DNA of 56,654 nucleotides from Cloacimonetes bacterium UBA5284 (lineage in GTDB: Bacteria; Cloacimonadota; Cloacimonadia; Cloacimonadales; Cloacimonadaceae): positions 23,747 to 80,400 of the forward strand of contig DHSO01000004.1 of assembly GCA_002410505.1 (NCBI GenBank). The letters run 5' to 3'. Below the pieces are notes generated by a model, which was not told the DNA's origin, made no database searches, and saw only the letters and a program-made list of their open reading frames with translations. The translations under genes were made by a program, and so were the position numbers. Position 1 is the first letter of the stretch; every line of letters begins with the position of its first letter. This document shows positions 24,787 through 33,867 of this stretch, piece by piece.

Positions 24787-24915
24787 CAATGCTGTTCCGG
24801 CCAAATTGATCACGGCCTGAATGAAGTCCCCAAAGCTTGGATAGATCAAATCAGGGCTCTGGAAACAGCCACATTGGAGCAGGTATCCCTTATAGGTTCA
24901 AAGTTATCTATCTAA
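24787..24915 (+). pseudogene. Possible C-terminal gene remnant
   Basis: This open stretch of about 42 codons has no start and ends in TAA at 24913-24915. It encodes a protein-like tail (GLNEVPKAWIDQIRALET, then ATLEQVSLIGSKL). The amphipathic helix pattern resembles the C-terminus of Rpn/PD-(D/E)XK transposase-like proteins, but this is a weak resemblance. It overlaps the end of the M6 protease gene on the other strand by eight bases. Confidence 0.3.
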
Positions 24916-27478
24916 TCAGTACCATCCTGCGGGTCGCGCTTTGATTCCCGGTAATGACCCGGCAGAGATAAACACCTGATGCAGCTTGCTTCCCGGCGTC
25001 ATCTTTGCCGTCCCATATAGCAGAGAAGTTGCCGGCTTGGCCTTTTCCCTGCACAAGACTACGGATCTTTTGACCTTTGAGATTGTAGATACTGATCGTG
25101 TATAAAGAGTTATCCTTCAACGAATAATGGATCTCTGTATTCTCTATAAAGGGATTGGGTCTGTTGGACAGCTTCAACTTCGCCGCCGGAACCAGGGGAT
25201 CGAAGGCAGCAGATGTGGGAGCTTGCAACTGCAAACGGATATCAGCCGCACCAATGATGCCACGAGCCAGAGCATCAGTCCAGGGACGACCGGGCTCGGT
25301 AATCCAAGTATGACCACATATCGCATTGTTGTCGAAGATGATGTTCTGATATTCTTCGAACTCCAAGATCACAGCGATCTGACCAGAAATCGTAGTTGTA
25401 TCCTGAATGACGGTAGTAAAATCCGGCGAGTAATCAATATTGTAGCAGTATCCCAAATCCATAAGAACTTCGTCTGTAATGGCGCCATCAGCGAAGCGAT
25501 TGATCCGGCTGTACACCATGCCTAATGAATAGGGATCACCCCAAGTATCCCGTGCCATCTGGAAGCGCAGAGCATGCACACGATAATCTTGATCCCCCAA
25601 ATCCATTTCCACAGCTACTTTGATGGGCACCGCTCCGCGGCCGAAAGCTTCCCATTCCGGATCGCTGGTCACATAATCGAACCAGTTCAATAGACAGGGG
25701 TCAATAATCTCTATCTGATTGGTTTTCGTGCTGTGAGTGCCGTTCTGCTGCCAGGCAACAACACTGATCTCGTGTGAGCCCAGAGTGAGATTGTCTTCAT
25801 CCATCATCCAGATATATGGTGGCCATAAGTCTTCCCCCAGTAATTCCTCATCAAAAAAGAATTCCACTCTTTCGATCGAACTCTCTGTGGGAGTTACATC
25901 CACCGCTATGGCAAAACTGCTGTTCGGCACATGAGTGCCTTCGGAAGGGACAAGAGATTGGATGGTTGGAGGACTATCTTCAGTATTTGCAGCCAATCTG
26001 AAACTGATGGTTTCACCGGCGCTGCCAATCTCCACAATGTTCACATTGAACGGGCTGCCATCGCTAAGGCAAGCCTGAGGATTGCTGAAGGAATTGAACA
26101 CGGTGCGCTGCTCTTCAAGGCAGAACGCTGCTTCAGCGAGCCGACCATTGTTCATGTTATTGCCGTCCGGACGGAAGATATAGACTTCATCCGGTGGACC
26201 ATCGGAATTACCCTCAAGGGATGAGTTTATACGATAGATCAGCAAGCCTGATCCGGGTAGATTTGCCTCAAAGATATCACTGTCTTTTTTGCGGTATTCG
26301 AAAACCAAGGTTTCATAGCTGCCCGGGATTGACATCTGGAAACAGTTGTTTGTTGCGGAAGTAACCGGATGGAGAGTATAAGTGTCTAGTGAAGTTATCA
26401 CAGGTATCCCATCGATCCAGCCACCATAAACGTGTTTCATATACATGCCCATATGGCCAAATCCGCTTTCCATCAGATCCCAACAGCCAGCAGGAGTCAG
26501 GCCGTCATGTTCGTAATGATACAAATCAGGTGCTCCCACGCTATGAAACATCTCATGACACAGTGTGTTCACATCATTATGATCCTCTGTTTGAAAGGTG
26601 AAGTCCCACACTTGTTTATTGTTGATATAGGCATTCTCATTATACAATGCCCAACGGTGGGCCCAGAGCAGATCCGCCCAAGCAGTGTGTGGTCCGCGAA
26701 TGATAAAGCAGACATTGTCCACATAACCATCATGATCGGCGTCGATATTCAGTTCTGCAGGCACCTGATCTGCAATAGCGGCGATGGCATTAGCCAACAG
26801 CCCTTGTTCACGTTCGACACGCTGCCATTCGCCATAATATCCCTGAGGATTTGTGCTTGAGTTGTATGGCACATAATAATCCCGGGGATGGACATCCTGA
26901 TACGAGAGATTGATCTGGGGTGAACAGACCGGATAATGGTGGGACACATAGTTCAATTGATTGTAGCTAGCCTTATGGAAATAATTACGCAGAGATATGG
27001 CATCATCTCCTTCCGCGTTGAACTTCGCATCAAATACAGAGCGAGGGATATCGAATTCCGCCTGATCTGAAAAACGTATGTATACAACGATATTATTTAC
27101 AGTACCGGTGTTTGGTCCCCGGATTCCTGCCCGACTGTGGGAATTCATAAACTGTTTCTTGGCCTTGTATGTCTCCTTGGAAACACGAATGCCGGGATTG
27201 ATGCCCAAAGCGCGAGGATCGGAGGAATCTGCCCTATGGACGGAAGGGGCCGGTTCGCCGTTTCTCAATTCTGCATAGTAGTAATAACCGTCTATGGGGC
27301 TTTGGATGATGGTATAGCCATCCTCGTCGTGCAAGCGATTGGCAAATTCATCGCCACTGGCCAGCAATTGTAACACCGTGCCATCCGGTTGTTTAACCGG
27401 AGAAGGGATATTATAAAGATTGGCCCCGCTTAGCAATACTGTCAGCAGGCAGAAGAAGAAAATCAGCATATATTTCAT
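24908..27478 (-). CDS. Secreted M6-type metalloprotease with FlgD-like C-terminal domain
   Basis: This 856-residue secreted protease begins with signal peptide MKYMLIFFFCLLTVLLSGANL; ATG 27478 follows AGGAG. The catalytic zinc motif is HEMFHSVGAPD (H308, E309, H312), in the M6/immune-inhibitor-A-like arrangement. The middle carries an Ig-like domain (residues ~520-610). The last ~75 residues have the NRPNPF...IYNLKGQKIRSL...WDGKD...GVY pattern of FlgD-like Por sorting domains, used for surface export in Cloacimonadota and Bacteroidetes-like phyla. It probably digests extracellular protein, fitting an amino-acid fermenter. It stands alone. Confidence 0.86.
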   Translation of the reverse strand: MKYMLIFFFCLLTVLLSGANLYNIPSPVKQPDGTVLQLLASGDEFANRLHDEDGYTIIQSPIDGYYYYAELRNGEPAPSVHRADSSDPRALGINPGIRVSKETYKAKKQFMNSHSRAGIRGPNTGTVNNIVVYIRFSDQAEFDIPRSVFDAKFNAEGDDAISLRNYFHKASYNQLNYVSHHYPVCSPQINLSYQDVHPRDYYVPYNSSTNPQGYYGEWQRVEREQGLLANAIAAIADQVPAELNIDADHDGYVDNVCFIIRGPHTAWADLLWAHRWALYNENAYINNKQVWDFTFQTEDHNDVNTLCHEMFHSVGAPDLYHYEHDGLTPAGCWDLMESGFGHMGMYMKHVYGGWIDGIPVITSLDTYTLHPVTSATNNCFQMSIPGSYETLVFEYRKKDSDIFEANLPGSGLLIYRINSSLEGNSDGPPDEVYIFRPDGNNMNNGRLAEAAFCLEEQRTVFNSFSNPQACLSDGSPFNVNIVEIGSAGETISFRLAANTEDSPPTIQSLVPSEGTHVPNSSFAIAVDVTPTESSIERVEFFFDEELLGEDLWPPYIWMMDEDNLTLGSHEISVVAWQQNGTHSTKTNQIEIIDPCLLNWFDYVTSDPEWEAFGRGAVPIKVAVEMDLGDQDYRVHALRFQMARDTWGDPYSLGMVYSRINRFADGAITDEVLMDLGYCYNIDYSPDFTTVIQDTTTISGQIAVILEFEEYQNIIFDNNAICGHTWITEPGRPWTDALARGIIGAADIRLQLQAPTSAAFDPLVPAAKLKLSNRPNPFIENTEIHYSLKDNSLYTISIYNLKGQKIRSLVQGKGQAGNFSAIWDGKDDAGKQAASGVYLCRVITGNQSATRRMVLIR

Positions 27479-27913
27479 ACTATCTCCTAGCGCGTTCAGG
27501 CTGCCGTCACACAGCCCGTTATCGGGTTCATCCGTCAATAAATAATCCGGAATTTTTATGCCTGTGTCTAATCATCAAGCTTCACATCAATCAGCCCCAT
27601 CATGAAAGATTACAGGCGCTTCGCATCATTACGTTGTCGCTATAACTTTTTATTATCGCGGTTAATGTACAATCATTCAAGCTAACAATACTGTCAACAC
27701 AAATTTTATAGCACATCAAGGCCGGACCGGCAGAGATATATTCGCTTAATTGCCACTAGAGATTGCAAAACCCAAGATAGTCTACAGGCCGATTAAGGCT
27801 GGCATATCAAATTTCGGCAGCCCCAAAAACGCTAGCTCTTCATTTATAAGCTGCGCCCCAATGGCCACGGACACGATCCCCCATCCCAATCATAGAACAT
27901 CATATACTTTCAA
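27479..27913. other. Intergenic region, 435 bases
   Basis: It holds the upstream region of the protease gene on the minus strand. I see no gene, RNA or clear terminator. Short open frames lack start signals and family similarity. Confidence 0.4.
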
Positions 27914-28615
27914 TTATTTTTTGATTTCAAACAGTTCCGGATTCTCGGAGATAAACTGTTTATGTAATTTCCAAAACGCGGATTTGGCAGGCTGTTTGCG
28001 CTTAATGTGAATGTACCCCAATAAAGAAACAAACAAAGCGCCTATGGCATCTACAATGAGATCTTGCATAGTGTCTTTTACTCCCAATCTGGTATCGAAA
28101 CTGCCATAGATTTGTTCCAAATTCCTTGCCTTTTGCATGTTTATTCCCAGCAGGCTATCCACCGCGTATTCAAAAACCTCCCACATTGTACCTATCATCA
28201 GAGCAAAGCAAAAGCTGAACAGAGCCATAAAGAAGGGACTAAGGTGTATATGCATCCGTTTATCTTTGTTCAGGGCATAGATCAAAAGGAAGCCGATGTA
28301 GCCGAGTAAAACCGCAGAACTGGTATGCAACATGCGATCCCACCAAGTGAAGCGATAGAAGTAGCTATGGATCTCACCCAAATACATTGAAGCGAACACA
28401 AAGAGCATGATAATGATCTGAAACAGTGCCGGAATGCGGATATTGCTGCGTTTAGCAAAGAGTGTGGGCAACATAAAGAGAATCAAGGTCATCACGGCAG
28501 ACCAGAATATTTCCCAAGATTGATCCACAAAATTGTAAACAACGGCAAACGTGCTAAGCAAGATAAACAGCATCCTCATATACTTTTCAATTTTTTTTGT
28601 GTTAAAACGCTTCAT
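27914..28615 (-). CDS. Integral membrane protein, DUF2238/YjdF-like
   Basis: This 233-residue protein has about six transmembrane helices, with a central WWDRMLHTSSAVLLG motif and MIGTMWEVFEYAVD, then KDTMQDLIVDAIGAL. The order (D-R-x-x-H, then W-E-x-x-E, then D-x-x-x-D) matches the DUF2238/YjdF membrane family, whose function is unknown. I chose ATG 28615 behind GGAG rather than the earlier ATG. The tail is basic (KRKQP...KKF). It is monocistronic and divergent from glnS. Confidence 0.7.
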   Translation of the reverse strand: MKRFNTKKIEKYMRMLFILLSTFAVVYNFVDQSWEIFWSAVMTLILFMLPTLFAKRSNIRIPALFQIIIMLFVFASMYLGEIHSYFYRFTWWDRMLHTSSAVLLGYIGFLLIYALNKDKRMHIHLSPFFMALFSFCFALMIGTMWEVFEYAVDSLLGINMQKARNLEQIYGSFDTRLGVKDTMQDLIVDAIGALFVSLLGYIHIKRKQPAKSAFWKLHKQFISENPELFEIKK

Positions 28616-28712
28616 ATATTCTCCATCATTACTATTATGGCAAAATCTTTTGAGCAAATATGGCTGTCAAGCCAAAAACCAGATTAGAGCCTGCACCACA
28701 TAAAGAATTATC

Positions 28713-28740
28713 TTGACTGGATTGTGCCATATCGTGTATT
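28713..28740 (+). promoter_or_regulatory. Candidate glnS promoter
   Basis: TTGACT (28713-28718), a 16-base spacer and TGTATT (28735-28740) lie 39 bases before the glnS start. Moderate consensus match. Confidence 0.35.
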
Positions 28741-28778
28741 GGAAACTAGTATATTATCATCAAGGAAAGAACAAATCG

Positions 28779-30467
28779 ATGGAAAACGAAGAGAAGACTA
28801 TAGTAACAAATTTTATTCGCAACATCATAGATGAGGATTTAAAGAGTGGAAAGCATGATTACATCATTACTCGTTTCCCTCCCGAACCAAATGGCTATCT
28901 GCACATCGGTCATGCCAAATCCATCTGCTTGAATTTTGGTTTGGCACGAGATTACAAGGGCAGATGTCATCTACGCTTTGACGACACCAACCCCGTAAAA
29001 GAAGATGTGGAATATGTGAACAGCATAATGGAAGATGTCCGTTGGCTGGGCTGGGATTGGAACGACAAGCTTTTTTACTCATCGGATTACTTTGACAAAC
29101 TCTATGAATATGCCGAGATATTGATCAAGGACGGCAAAGCTTTTGTATGCGACCTCAGTATGGAAGAGCTGCGCGACTACCGCGGGACTCTTACCGTTCC
29201 GGGAAAGAACAGCCCATACCGGGATCGCAGCATTGCAGAAAATCTCGATCTTTTCCGCCGCATGAAAGCCGGAGAATTTCCTGATGGCAGTAAATCCCTG
29301 CGCGCCAAGATCGACATGGCCAGCCCCAATCTGAACATGCGCGATCCTGTGATCTACCGCATAAAGAAGACAGACCACCATCGTACCGGAGACAGTTGGC
29401 AGATATATCCCATGTATGATTATACCCATTGCATTTCAGACGCTTTGGAGGGCATCACCCACTCCATCTGCACCTTGGAGTTTGAAGACCATCGCCCCCT
29501 CTACGACTGGTTTTTGGATCAATTACCGGTGCCCTGCCACCCGCGGCAGATAGAATTTGCGCGTCTGAACCTCAGTTACACTGTAATGAGTAAACGCCTG
29601 CTTTTGGAACTGGTGAAAAAAGGCTACGTGAACGGTTGGGACGATCCCCGGATGCCCACCATCGCCGGGATGCGCCGCCGTGGGTTCACTCCCGAAGCCA
29701 TCCGCGATTTTGCTGATCGCATCGGGGTTGCCAAAGCCAATAGCATGGTGGATTACGATCTGCTCAATTTCTGCGTTCGTGAAGATCTGAACAAAAAAGC
29801 CCTTCGCCGCATGGCGGTACTTAATCCCATCAAGCTTACGATCTCAAACTATCCCGAAGGGAAGATCGAAGAACTGGATGCGGAAAACAACCCGGAAGAT
29901 CCCAACGCCGGCAGCCGCAAAGTCAGCTTTTCACGCAATCTCTATGTAGAACGGGAAGACTTCATGGACGAGCCGGTAAAAGGCTGGTTCCGCCTCGCTC
30001 CCGGCAAAGAAGTGCGCCTGAAACACGCCTATTACATCACTTGCGAAAAAGTGATTAAAGATAAAGATGACAATGTAACAGAGCTGATCTGCAGCTATGA
30101 TCCCGAAAGCCGCGGCGGCTGGAGTAAGGACGGACGCAAGGTGAAAGGCACTATTCACTGGGTATGCGAACAGACCGCCATACCGATGGAAGTACGGCTT
30201 TACGAGCACCTGTTCAGGATCCCGGATCTGGCCGAAATCGATGAAGGAAAAAGCTATCTGGATTACCTGAATCCCGAAAGCCTCCATGTAAACCACCTCG
30301 CCCTCGCCGAACGCTCTCTTGCCGAAGCAAAGCCTTTAGAGAAATTCCAATTTTTGCGCTTGGGCTATTTTTGTGCAGACACCTGCCATACCGCGGATAA
30401 ACCCGTGTTTAATCGCGTTACCACCCTGCGTGACAGCTGGGCAAAACAACAAAAGAAATCAAAATAA
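28779..30467 (+). CDS. glnS: Glutaminyl-tRNA synthetase
   Basis: It charges tRNA-Gln directly with glutamine in the cytoplasm. The class I signature FPPEPNGYLHIGHAKSI is near residue 32 and the KMSKS-equivalent VMSKR follows LNLSYT. The C-terminal half is the GlnRS anticodon-binding beta-barrel. ATG 28779 follows AAGGAAAG and the protein is 562 residues, as expected. Its presence suggests the organism does not depend only on the GatCAB route for Gln-tRNA. Confidence 0.95.
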   Translation: MENEEKTIVTNFIRNIIDEDLKSGKHDYIITRFPPEPNGYLHIGHAKSICLNFGLARDYKGRCHLRFDDTNPVKEDVEYVNSIMEDVRWLGWDWNDKLFYSSDYFDKLYEYAEILIKDGKAFVCDLSMEELRDYRGTLTVPGKNSPYRDRSIAENLDLFRRMKAGEFPDGSKSLRAKIDMASPNLNMRDPVIYRIKKTDHHRTGDSWQIYPMYDYTHCISDALEGITHSICTLEFEDHRPLYDWFLDQLPVPCHPRQIEFARLNLSYTVMSKRLLLELVKKGYVNGWDDPRMPTIAGMRRRGFTPEAIRDFADRIGVAKANSMVDYDLLNFCVREDLNKKALRRMAVLNPIKLTISNYPEGKIEELDAENNPEDPNAGSRKVSFSRNLYVEREDFMDEPVKGWFRLAPGKEVRLKHAYYITCEKVIKDKDDNVTELICSYDPESRGGWSKDGRKVKGTIHWVCEQTAIPMEVRLYEHLFRIPDLAEIDEGKSYLDYLNPESLHVNHLALAERSLAEAKPLEKFQFLRLGYFCADTCHTADKPVFNRVTTLRDSWAKQQKKSK

Positions 30468-30488
30468 CAATATAGACAGGAGGAAAAC

Positions 30489-30737
30489 ATGATTTACAAA
30501 GTAGTACTGATCAAGATCGACCATCGTGCCACCGAGGCCACCAGAGTGCAAGGCATTCTCACCGATTTCGGTTGCAACATCAAAGTACGTCTGGGCCTGC
30601 ATGAAGTATCCAAAGAGTTCTGCGCCAATGATGGCTTAGTTGTGTTGGAAGTAGAAGGCGAAGCCGCTCTGCTGAAACAAATGATAGACAAACTCAATGC
30701 TATCAATTATGTAAATGCTCAGATGATCGAGATGTAA
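30489..30737 (+). CDS. Small ACT-like protein, iron-only hydrogenase regulator (TM1266-like) family
   Basis: This 82-residue protein has an N-terminal YKVVLIKID strand, a helix with residues around RVQGILTDFG, and a C-terminal ANDGLVVLEVEG/LLKQMIDKLNAI pattern. It resembles the small ACT/NikR-C-like regulators found next to [FeFe]-hydrogenase genes (TM1266 family). It has no DNA-binding domain, and no hydrogenase gene is in the window. AGGAGG precedes the ATG. It is 21 bases after glnS and followed by a strong terminator, so it is probably co-transcribed. Confidence 0.65.
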   Translation: MIYKVVLIKIDHRATEATRVQGILTDFGCNIKVRLGLHEVSKEFCANDGLVVLEVEGEAALLKQMIDKLNAINYVNAQMIEM

Positions 30738-30756
30738 ATCTCTTCAAGTGATTCAT

Positions 30757-30782
30757 GCCGGTATTTATACCGGCTTTTTTTT
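30757..30782 (+). terminator. Rho-independent terminator after glnS and the small regulator
   Basis: GCCGGTAT...ATACCGGC (30757-30774) forms an 8-bp GC-rich stem with a minimal loop, followed by eight T. Classic intrinsic terminator. Confidence 0.92.
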
Positions 30783-30948
30783 GTTCTAAGATTAGGAATG
30801 GTATCAGCAAAACAAAAGCAAATGGCGGTTAAAGATATCTGTTCCACGATGCAGCCCGTTTCCTGTTTGTGCTAGACAGCAAATCAAGCTATAGTGTGCC
30901 TTTGCTGCCATTTTTCTACCCTTGTGCCCATTGTAGGGAATATCTGCA

Positions 30949-30974
30949 CAAAAAAACGTGGGCGAACCCACGTT
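30949..30974 (-). terminator. Rho-independent terminator after carbamate kinase
   Basis: On the minus strand AACGTGGG, loop TTCG, CCCACGTT, then a run of T (complement of the A tract at 30949-30955). The stable UUCG tetraloop and T run make it a strong call, ten bases after the arcC stop. Confidence 0.92.
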
Positions 30975-30983
30975 TATATAATA

Positions 30984-31931
30984 TCAGTGAACGATTCGCG
31001 TTCCGGTTTTACCTTCGAAGGCATCTACGATCTTTTCGATCGAGGTAATGAGAACCTCGCTACCACCTCTTTTCAGAAAGTCGATCGCGGCAAGGATTTT
31101 GGGACCCATGCTGCCGGCGGGGAACTGCTTATCATTGTAATGCTTTTGTGCTTCAGCAACTGTCATTACTTCCAGATCCTGTTGCTCCGGTTTGCCATAA
31201 TTGATGGAAACTTTGTCCACACCGGTAAGAATCACAAATAGATCCGCTTTGATGTTCAAGGCTAGAAGTGCGCTGGCAAAATCCTTGTCAATGACTGCAT
31301 CCACCCCTTCCAGGGAACCGTTGGCTTCACGATAAACCGGGATCCCGCCACCGCCTACTGCGATCACGATCTCTCCCTGATGAACCAATTCGTTGATGGT
31401 TTCGGCAGGGATAATCTCGATGGGCATAGGTGATGGAACCACTCTGCGAAAGCCTTTACCGGAATCTTCTTTCAGAGTCCAGCCCAGGCTCTTTTTCAGT
31501 TCCTCTGCCTGTTCAGTGCTGTAGTAGGTGCTGCCCACATATTTGGTGGGATTCTGCATGCTGGGATCATTTTTATCTACCACCACCTGCGAAACAATGG
31601 TGATCACCTGTTTTTTGATGCCGTGTTGAAGCAGTTTGTTTTGCAAGCTTTGCTCAATCATATAGCCCATAGTACCTTCGGTGGCTGCGTTGAGCACGCC
31701 CAGAGGAAGTGCTGCCAGACCCTCTTTTTCTCCGGCTTCCTGTTGGCGCAGCAGGTTACCCACCTGTGGACCGTTGCCGTGAGTAATACTGAGCTGATAA
31801 CCTCTGCTGATCAGTTCCACGATTCCGCCCAGAGAGTCTCTGGTATTGGCAAATTGCTCAGATATATTTCCTTTTTGACCCGCCTTTATTATTGCGTTTC
31901 CGCCTAAGGCAAGAACGGCTGTCTTTTTCAT
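30984..31931 (-). CDS. arcC: Carbamate kinase
   Basis: It transfers phosphate between carbamoyl phosphate and ADP, giving ATP, ammonia and CO2 in arginine or purine catabolism. The family motifs are the N-terminal ALGGNAI, ITHGNGPQVGNLL, the AVGGGGIPV block and IDKDFASALLA. It has 315 residues from ATG 31931 behind AGAGGAAA. It follows the P-loop cyclic-2,3-DPG-synthetase-like gene with a hairpin between them. No arginine deiminase or carbamoyltransferase is in the window. Confidence 0.95.
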   Translation of the reverse strand: MKKTAVLALGGNAIIKAGQKGNISEQFANTRDSLGGIVELISRGYQLSITHGNGPQVGNLLRQQEAGEKEGLAALPLGVLNAATEGTMGYMIEQSLQNKLLQHGIKKQVITIVSQVVVDKNDPSMQNPTKYVGSTYYSTEQAEELKKSLGWTLKEDSGKGFRRVVPSPMPIEIIPAETINELVHQGEIVIAVGGGGIPVYREANGSLEGVDAVIDKDFASALLALNIKADLFVILTGVDKVSINYGKPEQQDLEVMTVAEAQKHYNDKQFPAGSMGPKILAAIDFLKRGGSEVLITSIEKIVDAFEGKTGTRIVH

Positions 31932-31962
31932 ATATTTCCTCTTGTCTATCTTTAAGCTAAAG

Positions 31963-31991
31963 CCGGGGATGAGTATTGGGCTCATCCCCGG
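31963..31991 (-). terminator. Hairpin between the P-loop gene and arcC
   Basis: CCGGGGATGAG (31963-31973) and CTCATCCCCGG (31981-31991) form a perfect 11-bp stem with a 7-base loop. Read leftward it is followed by CTTTAGCTT, a poor T run. It may terminate part of the transcripts or act as a 3' stabiliser between the two genes. Confidence 0.6.
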
Positions 31992-32016
31992 TTATATGTG
32001 TATTAATGGATTCTAC

Positions 32017-33372
32017 TTATTTCTTCTTTGGTGCTGCTTTCTTCGCAGCTTTTTTGGTGGCAAAGCCTTCCAATACTTCAGCAATTGTGGGTACGCCAAT
32101 CTCTTGCAGTTCATATTGAACCTGGCAAGCCGGCTTTTCGATCTCCACGATGCGACGCAGGTCGATCGGAGTGGCAATCACCACAGAATCGCATTCGGTG
32201 GCATTGATGGTCTTTTCCAGGTCTTTGATTTGCTGAGCGCTGTAACCCATTGCTGGCAGAAGGATTCCGATATCCGGATACTTCTCGAAGGTCTCTTTGA
32301 TCTCGCCAACGGCCCAAGGGCGTGGATCCACAAAATCGGCACAGCCGTATTTCTCAGCGGCAACCATACCGGCGCCGAAGGTCATCTCACCGTGAGTGAG
32401 AGTGGGACCATCTTCCACCACGAGTACATTCTTGTTCAGAATCATTTCGGGATGATCCACAAAGAGCGGAGAAGCAGCTTCGATGATCTTGGCAGTGGGA
32501 TTGATGGCTCGCACGTTTGCACGTACTTCGTTGATGTCGTCCATATCGGCGCTGTCGATCTTGTTGATCACAACCACATCCGCCATATATACGTTGGTTT
32601 CGCCGGGGTAGTAGCTGATCTCGTCGCCGGGACGATGAGGATCCACTACTACGATGCGAATCATTTCGTCTGATGAGTAGAAAGGAATGTCGTTGTTTCC
32701 GCCATCCCAAATGATTACGTCAGCTTCTTTCTCGGCTTCGCGAACGATGGCTTCATAATCCACACCGGAATAGATCACGCTACCCATTTGGATATGTGGT
32801 TCGTATTCTTCCATCTCTTCGATGGTGCATTTGTGTTTCTTAAGGTCGGCAAGTTCGGCAAAGCGTTGAACTTTTTGTTTCACCAGATCGCCGTAAGGCA
32901 TGGGGTGGCGAATGGATACAACCTTCAAGCCACGGGCCTTCAGGGCATTCACAACCGCACGGGTAGTCTGGGATTTTCCGCAACCGGTGCGAGTAGCACA
33001 AACGGTGATTAGAGGTTTGGTGGTTTTGATGGTGGTGTTTTCTGCACCCATCAGCATGAAATCCGCACCAATGGCATTCACCAGAGCGGCTTTGTGCATT
33101 ACCACTTCATAGGGTAAGTCACTGTATGCAAGGACCACGAGGTCCACATTGTGTTTTTGGATCAGTTTCTTCAGTTCACTTTCAGGTTTGATTTCGATTC
33201 CTTTGGGATACAGTTTTCCGGCCAAAGCGGCTGGATACTTTTTGTCATCGATACCGGGGATTTGAGTGGCGGTGAACGCTACTACTTCATAGTCCTTGTT
33301 GTCACGGAAAAAGACGTTGAAGTTGTGAAAGTCGCGCCCAGCTGCGCCCATAATGATAACCTTACGTTTCAT
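32017..33372 (-). CDS. Cyclic 2,3-diphosphoglycerate synthetase-like P-loop protein
   Basis: This 451-residue protein has an N-terminal Rossmann-like segment (VIIMGAAGRDFHNF, residues 5-18) and a P-loop ATRTGCGKSQTT (126-137), then VIIWDGGNNDIPF and VVINKID. This layout is that of proteins annotated as cyclic 2,3-diphosphoglycerate synthetase/GTPase, which in many anaerobes sit near carbamoyl-phosphate enzymes. The real reaction in bacteria is uncertain. ATG 33372 follows AAGGAG. The C-terminus is a Lys/Ala tail. arcC follows, suggesting a shared nitrogen-catabolism role. Confidence 0.8.
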   Translation of the reverse strand: MKRKVIIMGAAGRDFHNFNVFFRDNKDYEVVAFTATQIPGIDDKKYPAALAGKLYPKGIEIKPESELKKLIQKHNVDLVVLAYSDLPYEVVMHKAALVNAIGADFMLMGAENTTIKTTKPLITVCATRTGCGKSQTTRAVVNALKARGLKVVSIRHPMPYGDLVKQKVQRFAELADLKKHKCTIEEMEEYEPHIQMGSVIYSGVDYEAIVREAEKEADVIIWDGGNNDIPFYSSDEMIRIVVVDPHRPGDEISYYPGETNVYMADVVVINKIDSADMDDINEVRANVRAINPTAKIIEAASPLFVDHPEMILNKNVLVVEDGPTLTHGEMTFGAGMVAAEKYGCADFVDPRPWAVGEIKETFEKYPDIGILLPAMGYSAQQIKDLEKTINATECDSVVIATPIDLRRIVEIEKPACQVQYELQEIGVPTIAEVLEGFATKKAAKKAAPKKK

Positions 33373-33518
33373 TGGTGTCTCCTTTGGATACTTAGTTTTA
33401 TGTTCTATGTTACATAGCTTTAAAACACGCACTTAACGTCAAGAAAAATCTTGATAAAGAAGGAAAATGCCGGCCGAATTGGATCTTTTCTGGGCAAGGA
33501 CGCTCTTGATTCAGCAAT

Positions 33519-33866
33519 TTGCAAACCCATAACAAGGCTCTGACGGAAATCGCATCCAAAACCATCTCCGTCTTGCCTTTTATGGACGATAATCCTGAAG
33601 CCAAAGCAGAGTGCATCAGGAGAACCACAGGCGAGGGATGGGATGCCTTCTCGTTCTTCTGTCATACCTATTTCCCGCACATCTTTCCACTACCCTTTTG
33701 CCCAGCACATGAGACTATGTTCGATGAGGCGGGTTCGGTCAGTCAGTTCCTTACCTATCCTGATGGCTATATCGATGGCTGTGATGCTCTGGCAGGATGT
33801 CTGGAAAGGTTCTCTGAGTACGACATAGGCAGGAATAGAGTCAAAGTCCGGAGGTTTTCCTTCTGA
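33519..33866 (+). pseudogene. Phage terminase large subunit, internally deleted remnant
   Basis: The open frame from TTG 33519 encodes an N-terminal terminase-like segment (FCHTYFPHIFPLPFCPAH), which matches the start of Mu-like large terminases. It then jumps within about 15 residues to what looks like the C-terminal end (PDGYIDGCDALAGCLERF). The whole ATPase and nuclease core is absent: 115 residues against about 450-500. A stop lies in frame just before the TTG, so the N-terminus is also damaged. I conclude it is a dead gene with a large internal deletion. Confidence 0.6.
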
Positions 33867-33867
33867 T

